Source: Chloroflexaceae bacterium
Lineage (GTDB): Bacteria; Chloroflexota; Chloroflexia; Chloroflexales; Chloroflexaceae
Length of the DNA stretch: 64,000 nt
Assembly: GCA_028282325.1 (NCBI GenBank)
Contig: JANQID010000041.1
Coordinates: 1-64,000, forward strand
Direction of reading: 5' to 3'
The notes under the pieces are model-generated. The model had not been told where the DNA came from. It did no database searches and worked only from the letters and a program-made list of their open reading frames with translations. Each line of letters starts with the position of its first letter. The first letter of the stretch is position 1. Position numbers and translations under genes: made by a program. Below, piece after piece: positions 24,919 through 36,016 of the stretch.

Positions 24919-26934
24919 ATGGGAATTGCAGCCGACATTGCGATCATCCTGGTCGCGGCGCTGGCCGGCGGTCTGGCGGCCCAGCGGCTCGGCCAGCCGC
25001 TCATCCTGGGCTATATCCTCGCGGGCGTGCTGGTTGGCCCTTCAACCGGCGGCGTGACCGTGAACGATACCCACAACATCGAGCTGCTGGCCGAAATCGG
25101 CGTGGCCCTCTTGCTGTTCGCCCTGGGGCTGGAGTTTTCGCTCAAGGACTTGCAACCCGTGCGCAGAATCGCCCTGATCGGCGCGCCGCTGCAAATCGGG
25201 CTGAGCATCGCCTTCGGCTTCGGCGTCGGCCAATTGCTGTTCGGGTGGGAATGGCGCACCGCACTCTGGTTCGGCGGCCTCATCGCGCTCTCCAGCACGA
25301 TGGTGACGCTCAAAACGCTCAGTTCCCAGGGCGTGCTGGGCACACTGGCCAGCCGCGTGATGATCGGCATGCTGATTATGCAAGACCTGGCCGTCGTGCC
25401 GCTGATGATCCTGCTGCCGGCGCTCAACGACATTGAGCAGAGCTTTCCGGCGCTGGGCTGGGCGGCGCTGCGGGCTGTCCTGTTTCTCGTCATCATGATC
25501 CTGGTCGGCACTCGGCTGATGCCCTGGCTGCTGCGGATTATTGCCGGGTGGCGCTCGCGCGAGCTATTCCTGGTAGCAGTAGTAGCCCTCGGCGTCGGCA
25601 TCGGCTACGGCACCTACCTCTTCGGCCTATCTTTCGCTTTTGGCGCGTTTGTGGCCGGCATCGTGCTCAGCGAATCCGAGTACAGCCACCAGGCGCTCAG
25701 CGATGTCATTCCCCTGCGCGACGTATTCGGCATGCTCTTCTTCGTCTCGGTCGGCATGCTGCTCGAACCGGCATTTCTGTTCGCCAATCTGGGGCTGGTG
25801 CTCACGACGGTGACGGTTGTGCTGCTGGGCAAAGCGCTGATTTTTGGAGTTATCACGCGCGCGTTCGGGTATGGCAACAGCGCGCCGCTGGTGGTGGGGC
25901 TGGGGCTGTTCCAGGTCGGCGAGTTCTCGTTCGTGCTGGCCCGCGCCGGCGTCAGCGCCAATGCCATCTCGCACGACCTGTACACACTGACGTTGGCCAC
26001 GGCGGTGGTGACGATGGCGCTGACGCCGTTCGTCTCGCGGCTGGCCGTGCCGATCTACCGCCGCTGGCGCGCATATCGTCCCCGCGAGACGCTGAGCACC
26101 TTCAACCTTACCAGCGACCATCTGCGCGACCACGTCATCGTGGCCGGGTACGGGCGCGCCGGACGGGCCGCCACGATGGTGATGCAGCGGGTCGGGCTGG
26201 AGTTTGTCGTGATCGAAATCGACCAGCGCACAATGGAGCAAGCCAAAAGCGACGGCACGCCGATCATCTTCGGCGACGCGACCAGCCCGGTGATGCTGGA
26301 GGCGGCGGGCGTTCACACCGCCCGGCTACTGCTGATAACACTGCCCGACGCGCTGAATGTTCAGTTGATCGCCGAACGGGTGCAGGCGCTGACCCCCAAC
26401 CTGACGGTCGTGGCCCGCGCCGCCGGATCCGAACAGCTACACGCCTTGAAGCGTCTGGGGGTACAAGAGGTGGTGCAGCCGGAGCTCGAAGCCGGGCTGG
26501 AACTGGTGCGCCAGGTACTGGTGCAATTCCACATCAGCCCGACCGACATCCAGCGCTTCAGCGATACGGTCCACCAGGAACTCTACGCGCCGCTCTACGC
26601 AGCCGAGTCCGCAGACGCCGCGCCGAGCCAGACTGCGCGTCTGCTGCAACAATTGCAGCACACCAGTCGCTCGCTGCGCGTCGATTGGATCACCTTGCCG
26701 CCGGAGAGCGCGCTGGCGGGCCAGACTTTGAGCGAGGCGGCGATTCGTACACGAACAGGAGCTTCGATTGTGGCGGTATTGCGCCAGGACGTGGTAGCGC
26801 CCAACCCGTCGCCTGACTATCGCATGGCCGCCGGGGATATGCTGGCTGTGCTGGGAACCGCCGAACAGGAGCGCGCGCTGCGGGCGCTCATCGGCCAATC
26901 TAGGCGCAACGGAGCTGAGGAACAATCCGTATAG
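24919..26934 (+). CDS. CPA2-family K+(Na+)/H+ antiporter with TrkA-N and TrkA-C domains
   Basis: A 671-aa protein. Residues 1-385 are an Na+/H+ exchanger domain of about 12 helices, with [11 protein letters not shown], the ...[17 protein letters not shown] stretch and [18 protein letters not shown] typical of KefB/YbaL-type CPA2 antiporters. Residues 405-530 form an RCK/TrkA-N nucleotide-binding domain ([19 protein letters not shown]; ...[15 protein letters not shown]). Residues 575-660 form a TrkA-C domain. It moves monovalent cations against protons under nucleotide or redox control. ATG has AAGGAG four bases upstream. It stands alone. Confidence 0.92.
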   Translation: MGIAADIAIILVAALAGGLAAQRLGQPLILGYILAGVLVGPSTGGVTVNDTHNIELLAEIGVALLLFALGLEFSLKDLQPVRRIALIGAPLQIGLSIAFGFGVGQLLFGWEWRTALWFGGLIALSSTMVTLKTLSSQGVLGTLASRVMIGMLIMQDLAVVPLMILLPALNDIEQSFPALGWAALRAVLFLVIMILVGTRLMPWLLRIIAGWRSRELFLVAVVALGVGIGYGTYLFGLSFAFGAFVAGIVLSESEYSHQALSDVIPLRDVFGMLFFVSVGMLLEPAFLFANLGLVLTTVTVVLLGKALIFGVITRAFGYGNSAPLVVGLGLFQVGEFSFVLARAGVSANAISHDLYTLTLATAVVTMALTPFVSRLAVPIYRRWRAYRPRETLSTFNLTSDHLRDHVIVAGYGRAGRAATMVMQRVGLEFVVIEIDQRTMEQAKSDGTPIIFGDATSPVMLEAAGVHTARLLLITLPDALNVQLIAERVQALTPNLTVVARAAGSEQLHALKRLGVQEVVQPELEAGLELVRQVLVQFHISPTDIQRFSDTVHQELYAPLYAAESADAAPSQTARLLQQLQHTSRSLRVDWITLPPESALAGQTLSEAAIRTRTGASIVAVLRQDVVAPNPSPDYRMAAGDMLAVLGTAEQERALRALIGQSRRNGAEEQSV

Positions 26935-26958
26935 GCGGACGCGCACATTGACAACACT

Positions 26959-27525
26959 CTACGCCGCTGTATCAAACAACCGCCCGACCGTGCAGGCGAA
27001 GCCAGGCAGCAGTGGCGAGGCAATCGTATCCTGGGCATAGAGCGTTGCCGCAAGCGTCAGGGCCGCCTGCTCGCGACGATAGATTTCGACCTGCCGGCGT
27101 TGCCAATCCACGATCCAATATTCGTGGATGCCGCGCCGCGAATAGAGCTTGCGTTTGGCCTCCCGATCGCGGCGCTCATTCACGCTTCCCGGCGACAGCA
27201 CCTCAATGACCAACTCCGGCACGGCGTGAAGCTTGCCATCCGCACCGAGCGCCGTCGCCCGTCGCGCCGCACTGATCCAGATGACATCGGGCGCTACGTC
27301 ATCATCATCGGCAAAGACCAACCCTGGCGCGGCATTGACCGTCCCCCGACCTGTTTGCTCGTTCCACTCATCGAGAAAACGACTCAAGCGCACGCAGGCG
27401 AACTGATGATGTCAATGCGGTTGTGTTGATACATACAGTTCTCCGGCTATAATTTCGTAGCGCTTACCGTCATCCGGCAGAGTCTCCAGGTCGGCGGAGG
27501 TCCAGCGCAGAAGTGACTCAGTCAT
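26959..27525 (-). pseudogene. Uma2-family endonuclease gene with in-frame TGA
   Basis: The full gene runs from ATG at 27525 (GGAG eight bases upstream) for 189 codons. Codons 1-37 (MTESLLRWTSADLETLPDDG, KRYEIIAGELYVSTQPH) are a normal Uma2/DUF820 N-terminus. Codon 38 is TGA (27414-27412), and the same frame then continues without break: HHQFACVRLSRFLDEWN... APDVIWIS ... ELVIEVLSPGS ... EYWIVD, the PD-(D/E)XK core of Uma2 proteins. A single TGG-to-TGA change would explain it. Read as a recent nonsense mutation; sequencing error is also possible. Restart at GTG 27393 would give a 144-aa fragment lacking the N-terminus. Confidence 0.8.
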
Positions 27526-27610
27526 ACGTATTTCTCCATTCCCTATGTTCCTGTAAGTCTACCATACCACCGTGATGCAGTAATCTAAAATCCTATGGAG
27601 TGAGGTTTCT

Positions 27611-28621
27611 ATGAGGTTGAAGATCCTGATCGAACTGCTGCGCAGCAAACAACTGTTCCTGTTGTTGCGCCTGTCCGCGCTTGTCACGCCGTTCTACAAA
27701 CTCAGCTACATCGCATCGCTCGTTCACAACGGTTTCTTCGCCATCCTGGCCGAACGGCCCGCGTCGTTGGAGGAGTTATCCCGGCGGCTCGAAATCGACG
27801 CCAGCCACGCCGCGAGCCTCGTCGCCTGGCTCCAGGTCGGCGTTCGCCTGAAGGAGATCGCCTTGCGCGACGGCAAGTACGCGCTGCGCGGGCTATCGGG
27901 CGCGCTGGCGCGCTCCGGGAACGACGCGCTCGTGGCCATCGTGCAAGAGGCGGCCTCGCTCCACTACACGTTGATCAGCGCCACGCCGCAGAAGCTGCGC
28001 AGCGGCGCACGGTGGACGCTGGACGATCAGGATGGCGAGGTCGTCGCGCGTTCCTCGCGCATCCTCGAACCGCTGCAACGCGAAGTGATCACGGCGCTCT
28101 TTCCGGCGACAACGCCGGTCCGCCTGCTGGAAGTCGGGTGCGGCTCAGGGGTGTACATCAAGCACGCGGCGACGCACAACCCGCAACTCACGGCGACGGG
28201 CATCGAGCTTCAGCCATCGGTCGCCGAGATGGCGCGCCGCAACATCGCCGCCTGGCAGTTGCACGACCGGGTGCGGATCGAGCACGGCGATATTCGATCC
28301 CGCGACTTCGATCAGCCGTTCGACATTGTCACGCTGTACAACAACATCTACTACTTTCCGGTCGCCGAACGAACGGCGTTGCTGCAACACTTGCGGAACT
28401 TTCTCAAGCCGGGTGGGTTTCTCGTCCTGACCACCGGCTGCCAGGGCGGGCAACCGATGATGGAACTGCTCAATCTGTGGGGCGTTTCGACGGAGGGCTG
28501 CGACAGACTGCCGTACATGGATGAGATGATCGAGCATATGCGAGCCGCCGGTTTTCGGGATGCGCGCGCCATGAACCCGTTGCCCGGCGACTCGTTCGCG
28601 GTGTTTGTCGGCTATCGTTGA
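27611..28621 (+). CDS. SAM-dependent methyltransferase with N-terminal winged-helix/dimerisation domain
   Basis: A 336-aa protein. Residues 20-95 resemble the N-terminal winged-helix dimerisation domain of O-methyltransferases (IASLVHNGFFAIL, ASLEELSRRLEID). Residues 170-330 are a class I methyltransferase domain: LLEVGCGSGVYIKHAA (motif I), GIELQPSVAEMARRNI (motif II) and the DIVTLYNNIYYFPV catalytic region. The acceptor substrate is unknown. ATG has GTGAGG five bases upstream. It is a single-gene unit. Confidence 0.85.
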   Translation: MRLKILIELLRSKQLFLLLRLSALVTPFYKLSYIASLVHNGFFAILAERPASLEELSRRLEIDASHAASLVAWLQVGVRLKEIALRDGKYALRGLSGALARSGNDALVAIVQEAASLHYTLISATPQKLRSGARWTLDDQDGEVVARSSRILEPLQREVITALFPATTPVRLLEVGCGSGVYIKHAATHNPQLTATGIELQPSVAEMARRNIAAWQLHDRVRIEHGDIRSRDFDQPFDIVTLYNNIYYFPVAERTALLQHLRNFLKPGGFLVLTTGCQGGQPMMELLNLWGVSTEGCDRLPYMDEMIEHMRAAGFRDARAMNPLPGDSFAVFVGYR

Positions 28622-28643
28622 AGCGGTCATAGCAAAAGCTGGC

Positions 28644-28748
28644 AGTGGCTCAACTACGAATGGTGTGTCATTCCGAGCGCAGCGAGGAATCTCGGCCGGA
28701 ACCCTTCCCTTTCGCTTTGCTCAGGGTGACATTCGGAACTGAGCCACT
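28644..28748 (-). repeat. Element with shared core but different terminal repeats
   Basis: The ends AGTGGCTCAACTACGAATG and CATTCGGAACTGAGCCACT are inverted repeats (16 of 19 match). Between them lies the same outward core (GTCATTCCGAGCGCAGCGAGGA ... TTTGCTCAGGGTGACAT) as in the TACCAAAC-ended elements. 105 bp, between the methyltransferase and gyrB. Confidence 0.72.
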
Positions 28749-28753
28749 ACCCA

Positions 28754-28790
28754 AAAGCCCTGGCAGGCGTTCGAAACCAGCCAGGGCTTT
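28754..28790. terminator. Bidirectional terminator (CCTGRCAG hairpin repeat, copy 4)
   Basis: AAAGCCCTGGC pairs perfectly with GCCAGGGCTTT (11-bp stem, 15-base loop holding TTCGAAAC). It lies between the convergent methyltransferase and gyrB genes, with short T runs on both sides. It belongs to the same hairpin family as copies at 20280, 22538 and 23301. Confidence 0.75.
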
Positions 28791-28808
28791 GCCGCAGCCG
28801 GATTGGCG

Positions 28809-30782
<1,974 letters not shown>

Positions 30783-30808
30783 TCAGCGTACGCCAGGCGT
30801 CGCGCGGG

Positions 30809-31729
30809 TCAATGGGCCAATCGCCGGTTGAAAAAATCGAGCCGGGCCGCCGCCAGCCCGCCGCCGATATATGCGCTGCCGATAATCGCCAACCACACGC
30901 CCCACGGTTCGGACGGTAGGCGTTGCCAGACCACTCCAAACCCGGCCACGACGATGGCGTTGATCGCCAGCAGACCGAGGGCGCTAAGCAGGTTGCGACG
31001 CACCACGTTGACGCTGTTGACAATCGCCGCCAGCGGGTTGACACGATGCAGGATAATATTTTCGACGGCAAAGCCGGTGTAGATGTACGCCCAGAAAAAC
31101 AGCCCATACCAGACCGACACGATCACCAGCGCACTCCCCGGCAACCATGAAATCAGCAGCGCCGAGAGGGCCAGAAACGGCGCGCCGACCAGGGCGATCC
31201 CCGCCGTGATCACCAATGCGTAGCCGGCGATCCGCACGGCGGCCAGCAACGTGCTGCGGGTGATGCCGGAGGGGGCCAGGCACTCGCTGCGCACCGCACC
31301 ACCCAGAATGTTCAAAAAGAGGCCGCTGAATGCCAGCGCCGCCAGGTTGATGACCGCCAGCAGGAGGAACAGCTCATCCCAATTGTAAATCGCCCATGCC
31401 GACGATGCGCCGGCGCGATTGTCGAGCGTGGCAACCGACGCCAGCGGCATAAAGTTCAGCCAGGCCAGCGCGATACGCGCATCGGCGCGTTGGAGAAGCT
31501 CGATGATCTGTTCCTGTATGCGCGGGTCGCCGGTGAATATCCCTGTCACGCGCACCAACCCAACCCGAGCGCGGCGCAGGAGCGGTTCCAGCGACAGCGG
31601 CTTTCCCAGCCACAGATATGCGTTCAGCGCAACAGGGATGAGCAACACCCACAGCCGCCGGTGCAGGGCAGTGTAACCCGCGCCGACGGTGTCGATCAAG
31701 CTCAGAGTTTGGGGCTTTGTAACGCTCAA
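30809..31729 (-). CDS. Uncharacterised polytopic membrane protein upstream of gyrB
   Basis: A 306-aa protein with about six hydrophobic segments (for example RLWVLLIPVALNAYLWL, LFLLLAVINLAALAFSGLFL, ALVITAGIALVGAPFLALSALL). A soluble loop near residues 50-105 holds an amphipathic helix with IQEQIIELLQRAD. I do not recognise a named family; similar proteins occur in Chloroflexi beside gyrB, to my memory without known function. I chose TTG at 31729 because GGAGG lies eight bases upstream and the protein then starts LSVTKPQTLSLIDT; the open frame extends to 31792 without a better start. It probably shares a transcript with gyrB, 71 bases away. Confidence 0.65.
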   Translation of the reverse strand: MSVTKPQTLSLIDTVGAGYTALHRRLWVLLIPVALNAYLWLGKPLSLEPLLRRARVGLVRVTGIFTGDPRIQEQIIELLQRADARIALAWLNFMPLASVATLDNRAGASSAWAIYNWDELFLLLAVINLAALAFSGLFLNILGGAVRSECLAPSGITRSTLLAAVRIAGYALVITAGIALVGAPFLALSALLISWLPGSALVIVSVWYGLFFWAYIYTGFAVENIILHRVNPLAAIVNSVNVVRRNLLSALGLLAINAIVVAGFGVVWQRLPSEPWGVWLAIIGSAYIGGGLAAARLDFFNRRLAH

Positions 31730-31921
31730 GAACGCTTCCTCCAACCATTGTATTATACCACAGGCGCGGCTTCCTGGGAAACAAAACCACACATTTGTAC
31801 TACTCTATCTCGTTCAGAAAGTCTGTCAGGCGCAACGTCCCGGCCCGTCGAACGGGATATGTCAGATTGATTCAGTTGATGTTGGGTTCGGTTATCATAC
31901 AACGGTCGCCCGACCTATGTC

Positions 31922-32048
31922 TACCAAACGATAATGAACAGGCCGCATGTCACCCTGAGCGGAGCGAAGGGTCTCAGCGTCCCCGACAGCCGGGATTCTT
32001 CGCTGCGCTCAGAATGACCGCTTGCGGTAGATCCAAATTCGTTTGGTA
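31922..32048 (+). repeat. Dispersed inverted-terminal-repeat element, copy 4 (complete, 127 bp)
   Basis: Starts TACCAAACGATAATGAACAG and ends CAAATTCGTTTGGTA. Opposite orientation to copies 1 and 3 and nearly identical to both. It lies between the membrane-protein gene and the polyprenyl synthase gene. Terminal TA may be the duplicated target. Confidence 0.88.
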
Positions 32049-32134
32049 GCGTCGCCAACGTTAATATGTGATGAGAAAAGCGATCGGGCTTTAGATCGCT
32101 TGCTCGCTGTGCGGTTCTGAGCCGGATGATCAAC

Positions 32135-33091
32135 CTAGAGGTTGCGCTCGATAACGAACGCGGCGATGTCTCCGAGTTGCTGACGCGCCGGGCTGTCAGG
32201 GAACATATCGAGATGGCTAAGCGCACGATCAATCACCCGCCGCGCCTCGGCTTGCGCCGGCTTGATGCCTGATGCGCGGATTTGCGCGATAGCCTGGTTG
32301 ATTTCGGCTTCGTCTTGCGAGTCGACAACGGCAGCCAGGCGCTCTCCGCCGCCTGCTTCGACTGCGTAAATCAGCGGGAGGGTGATTGTCCCCTGGCGCA
32401 GATCGCTGCCGGCTGGCTTGCCCAACGTTTGTTCGTCGCCGACAAAGTCGAGAATGTCATCGACAATCTGGAAGGCCATGCCGAGATCATAGCCAAACTG
32501 TCCGAGTGCGTCGATTTGCTCTTGCGTTCCGCCGCCGGCGGTCATACCGGCTTTACAGGCTGCCGAAAACAACACCGCGGTCTTGGCGCCGATTTTGGCG
32601 TTATATTGCTCCAACGCGGTTTCCAGAGGCGTCGCGACCATAACCGGACTCAGCTCGCCTTCGCAGATGTGCATCACGGCCTGAGAAAAATAGGTAATAA
32701 TCCGTGGGTCGGGCGCTAGAGACATCTCGCCGGCAGCCAGAGCAAAAAGGTAATCGCCGACCATCAAAGCGACGCCGTGATCCCAATGGGCGTGAACCGT
32801 AACGACGCCGCGGCGTCGTTCGGCTCCATCGATCAGGTCATCGTGGGTCAGCGAGGCGGCGTGGATCAATTCAACGGCAGTCGCAGCGTGTAAAGCTTTT
32901 TCAAGCGTATAATCGCCTAGTTGGGCGGATAACAGGGTGATCGCTGCGCGCAGCCGCTTTCCTCCAGAACTGAGCAAATGACGACCTGCTACGCTTATCA
33001 CTGCTGATTGGGAATGCAGTCGATCAAGTAAGGTCTGTTCGACTTGACGTAAATCGTCTCTGAGCGCTGGAGGAAAATCAAGATGTTTCAT
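32135..33091 (-). CDS. Polyprenyl diphosphate synthase
   Basis: A 318-aa all-helical trans-prenyltransferase. GGKRLRAAI lies near residue 43. The first Asp-rich motif is DDLID at 84-88, the second DDILD at 211-215, and GKPAGSDLRQGTITLPLIYA follows. It condenses isopentenyl diphosphate with allylic diphosphates. Small residues before the first motif (HAASLTHDD) suggest a long-chain product for quinone side chains, but chain length cannot be fixed from sequence. A divergent promoter lies 58-86 bases upstream of the start. Confidence 0.92.
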   Translation of the reverse strand: MKHLDFPPALRDDLRQVEQTLLDRLHSQSAVISVAGRHLLSSGGKRLRAAITLLSAQLGDYTLEKALHAATAVELIHAASLTHDDLIDGAERRRGVVTVHAHWDHGVALMVGDYLFALAAGEMSLAPDPRIITYFSQAVMHICEGELSPVMVATPLETALEQYNAKIGAKTAVLFSAACKAGMTAGGGTQEQIDALGQFGYDLGMAFQIVDDILDFVGDEQTLGKPAGSDLRQGTITLPLIYAVEAGGGERLAAVVDSQDEAEINQAIAQIRASGIKPAQAEARRVIDRALSHLDMFPDSPARQQLGDIAAFVIERNL

Positions 33092-33148
33092 GCACAGAAT
33101 TCCGCGAATTTATCACAATGAGTTTACAAAATGCAAACAATGCAGTTT

Positions 33149-33177
33149 AAGATACCTTAGATTCAAAGGGCTGTCAA
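33149..33177 (-). promoter_or_regulatory. Promoter of the polyprenyl synthase gene
   Basis: Minus strand TTGACA (33177-33172), 17-bp spacer, TATCTT (33154-33149). Its -35 box is one arm of the palindrome at 33171-33188. Confidence 0.7.
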
Positions 33178-33188
33178 CTTGTTGACAG
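33171..33188. promoter_or_regulatory. Palindrome carrying both -35 boxes of a divergent promoter pair
   Basis: CTGTCAAC-TT-GTTGACAG: perfect 8-bp arms with a 2-bp centre. Each arm contains a consensus TTGACA, one per strand, so the two promoters face away from each other around it. Confidence 0.75.
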
Positions 33189-33211
33189 TCCTTATACCCG
33201 ACCGCTACAAT
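33182..33211 (+). promoter_or_regulatory. Promoter of the penicillin-acylase-family gene
   Basis: TTGACA (33182-33187, within GTTGACAG), 18-bp spacer, TACAAT (33206-33211), about 50 bases before the GTG start. Confidence 0.78.
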
Positions 33212-33260
33212 AAGAATAGCTGTTTTGAAGGTGTTTCTACTGACTTTGAGGATAACCGCA

Positions 33261-35768
33261 GTGATCAATGTTCTACGCATCGGTCGTGCATTGGGTTTAA
33301 CTATCGGTGCTGCCAGCGCTGCCGTCGGCCTCGCGGGCGTCGGCGCGCTGGTGGCGTTACGTCGTCCGTTGCCTCGTATCAATGGCGAGGAAACGGTTCC
33401 TGGCTTACAGAGGCGTGTGCAGGTGCTGCGGGATCGTTGGGGCGTGCCGCATATCTATGCCGAGACGAACGCCGATCTGTTTATGGTCCTGGGGTATGTG
33501 CATGCGCAAGATCGGCTCTGGCAGATGGATCTGAATCGACGCACTGGTCATGGACAGCTGGCGGAATTGTTCGGCTTGATCGCGCTCAGTTCGGATCAGT
33601 TTGTACGGGTGTTGGGACTCTCGCGGGTCGCTCGTCGTGAGATGGATTTGCTCGACGAGGAGTCCTACAGCATCCTCGATGCGTATGCGCGCGGCGTCAA
33701 CGCGTTTATCGAATCCCACCTCAATCGATTGCCGCTCGAGTTTGTCGTTCTACGTTATCAGCCGCGCCCCTGGGAAATTGTTGACTCGTTAGTTTGGGGC
33801 AAGGTGATGGCGCTCAATCAGGCGGGCAACTGGACGACGGAGTTGTTGCATGCACGTGTTGTGGCAATGCTGGGAGAGGAGCGCGCGCGTGAGCTTTTAC
33901 CGCGCTATCTCGATGAGCAGCCGATCATCGTGCCGTCCGGCATCAGCTATAGCTGCGAGATTGGCGCCGGAGCGCTGCGAGCCGCCGCCAAAGCCGCGCC
34001 ATTCATCGGCCACCCCGATGCCGGTCAGGGAAGCAATAGCTGGGTGGTTGGCGGCCAACAGAGCGCGACCGGCAAGCCGGTGCTGGCCAATGATCCGCAC
34101 CTGGCCTTGAGTATGCCGGTGCTCTGGTATGAAGCGCACCTCAACGGCGGCGACTACGCCGTCGGCGGCGCGACATTTCCCGGCGCTCCGGGTGTGATTG
34201 CAGGGCACAACGAGCATATCGCGTGGGGCTTGACCAGCGCAATGGCTGATGTGCAAGATCTCTACATTGAGCGTTTTCACGCTGACGATCGGTTGCGTTA
34301 CGAATGGCGCGGCGATTGGAAACCCGCCGAAGTGGTGCATGAGGAAATTGCGGTCAAAGGGCGCTCCCAGCCTGTTGTTGAGGAGGTGCGTATCACGCGC
34401 CACGGTCCGGTGGTTTCGTCCATTCTTGCGCCACCTGACGGTGTGTTGGAGGGTTTTGAGGCGTCGTCTCAGACGGCGGGTGAAGCGTCTTCCGGCGTTG
34501 AAGAGATGGCGCTGCGCTGGACAGCCCTTGAGCCGGGGCGGGTCATTCACGCCGTTCTGGCGCTGAACCGCGCGCGGAACTGGGACGAGTTTCGGGCTGC
34601 GCTGGCTGAGTGGTCTGCACCGGTGCAGAATTTTAGCTATGCTGACGTGGATGGGCATTATGGCTACGCTTTGGCCGGCATGCTTCCCATCCGCGCGCAG
34701 GGTGACGGCAAGTTGCCAGTTCCCGGCTGGAACGGCGAAAACGAGTGGACGGGATACATCCCTGCGGCAGGACTTCCGGCGGCCTACGATCCTCTGGAAG
34801 GCTTTGTTGTGTTAGCTAATCACCGCATTGCGACCGATGCGTATGCCTTTAGCAAGGATCTTCAAGGCGAATGGTTAAATGGCTATCGGGCGATGCGGGT
34901 GCGGGATCTCATCAAAGCGACCCCGCAACATACCGTAACCGACTCGGCGCGAATTCAGATAGATGTGCATTCACTGCCGGGTCTCGAATTGGCTCGCCTG
35001 ATTGCTGATTTGCCCCTCCTCGATCCTTTAGAGCGCCAGGTGCGCGATATGCTGGTGCAGTGGGATGGCGAACTGCGCGCCGATAGCGTCGGCGCCTGCG
35101 TCTACACCGTGCTGCGCTACTACCTGGAACGACGTGTCTATGTAGAATTGGGCGATCTGCGTGGAGCGACGGCTGGATTGGGTGTATTCGGCCTGGTGCC
35201 GAGCAATACCTATATGTCGCGAGCATTTCCGGGCATCCTGGCGCGCATTGCTGCTGCCGAAGATCGCAACCAGCATGATCCTTGGCTAGGCGAGGGACGG
35301 ACCTGGAACGGCGTGCTGCAAGAATGCATTGCGCTGACAGTTGTTGAACTGCGCGAACGCTTGGGCAAAGATCCGCGTTCGTGGACCTATGGTCGGCTGC
35401 ATCGTTTGACGTTGCGCCATCCGCTCGGCAGCGTTCCAGCGCTGTCGCCGGTGTTTAATCGCGGGCCGTGGCCGGCTAACGGTGATGGCGATACGGTCTG
35501 TATGGGGCACGATCCGCGTGATACCGCCGCCGGGCCGTTGTTTGTCGCTCCGTCGTATCGGCAAATCTGCGATACGAGCGATTGGGACGCTAGCCTGAGC
35601 GTGCTACCCGGCGGCCAGAGCGGACATCCGGGCAGTCGCCACTACAATGATATGGTTCAGCTCTGGCGCAGCGGCAAATATCATCCGATGCTCTGGAGTC
35701 GGGAGCGCATTGAGGAAGCGACGGTTGACACCCTTATCCTGGCGCCGGATACTCCCGCTGACGAATAG
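33261..35768 (+). CDS. Penicillin acylase family (Ntn-hydrolase) protein
   Basis: An 836-aa precursor. A hydrophobic N-terminal segment (about residues 10-33, GLTIGAASAAVGLAGVGALVAL) acts as signal or anchor. VLRDRWGVPHIYAETNADLF is the alpha-chain signature. GSNSWVVGG places the predicted autocatalytic nucleophile at S258, followed by PVLANDPHLALSMPVLWYE. The C-terminal GQSGHPGSRHYNDMVQLWRSGKY is typical of the beta chain. These enzymes hydrolyse amide bonds of beta-lactams, acyl-homoserine lactones or other amides; substrate unknown. I use GTG at 33261 (GAGG nine bases upstream); the frame opens at TTG 33225. Confidence 0.9.
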   Translation: MINVLRIGRALGLTIGAASAAVGLAGVGALVALRRPLPRINGEETVPGLQRRVQVLRDRWGVPHIYAETNADLFMVLGYVHAQDRLWQMDLNRRTGHGQLAELFGLIALSSDQFVRVLGLSRVARREMDLLDEESYSILDAYARGVNAFIESHLNRLPLEFVVLRYQPRPWEIVDSLVWGKVMALNQAGNWTTELLHARVVAMLGEERARELLPRYLDEQPIIVPSGISYSCEIGAGALRAAAKAAPFIGHPDAGQGSNSWVVGGQQSATGKPVLANDPHLALSMPVLWYEAHLNGGDYAVGGATFPGAPGVIAGHNEHIAWGLTSAMADVQDLYIERFHADDRLRYEWRGDWKPAEVVHEEIAVKGRSQPVVEEVRITRHGPVVSSILAPPDGVLEGFEASSQTAGEASSGVEEMALRWTALEPGRVIHAVLALNRARNWDEFRAALAEWSAPVQNFSYADVDGHYGYALAGMLPIRAQGDGKLPVPGWNGENEWTGYIPAAGLPAAYDPLEGFVVLANHRIATDAYAFSKDLQGEWLNGYRAMRVRDLIKATPQHTVTDSARIQIDVHSLPGLELARLIADLPLLDPLERQVRDMLVQWDGELRADSVGACVYTVLRYYLERRVYVELGDLRGATAGLGVFGLVPSNTYMSRAFPGILARIAAAEDRNQHDPWLGEGRTWNGVLQECIALTVVELRERLGKDPRSWTYGRLHRLTLRHPLGSVPALSPVFNRGPWPANGDGDTVCMGHDPRDTAAGPLFVAPSYRQICDTSDWDASLSVLPGGQSGHPGSRHYNDMVQLWRSGKYHPMLWSRERIEEATVDTLILAPDTPADE

Positions 35769-35829
35769 TCATCCGGCGGCGTTGAGAATCGCACGAGCGT
35801 GGCGACCAACCGGCGCACGCCGATTATTC

Positions 35830-35858
35830 TTGCCCTGACATTGCCAATCGTGTACAAT
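35830..35858 (+). promoter_or_regulatory. Promoter upstream of the TIGR03663 gene pair
   Basis: TTGCCC (35830-35835), 17-bp spacer, TACAAT (35853-35858). It implies an untranslated leader of about 150 bases before the ATG at 36017. Confidence 0.65.
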
Positions 35859-35864
35859 GCCGGA

Positions 35865-36016
35865 AGCCATGCGGCTTGAAACAATCTCCTGGAGGGTATT
35901 GCACTGCTTTGCAGTGGGTAGTATTGCTTAATCTCCGCAACTGTGCGGGTCAAACGAGAACTGAAATATAAGCTGCATATAATGTATGTGCAGCCCTTGG
36001 TTCCCTAAAGTATACA
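35865..36016 (+). other. Structured 5' leader candidate
   Basis: Between the predicted start of transcription and ATG 36017 I can draw several hairpins: GCACTGC-TTT-GCAGTG (35902-35918 area), CCGCA-ACTG-TGCGG (35936-35949 area), and GCTGCATA...TATGTGCAGC near 35971-35993. The last lies just before the start codon, which has no good Shine-Dalgarno. I cannot match the leader to a known riboswitch. Confidence 0.35.

Noticed and set aside
24729-25436. A 235-codon forward frame before and within the antiporter gene.
   Set aside because: Arg/Gly/Ala-rich shadow of the antiporter frame with no recognisable motif; the antiporter frame has clear domains.
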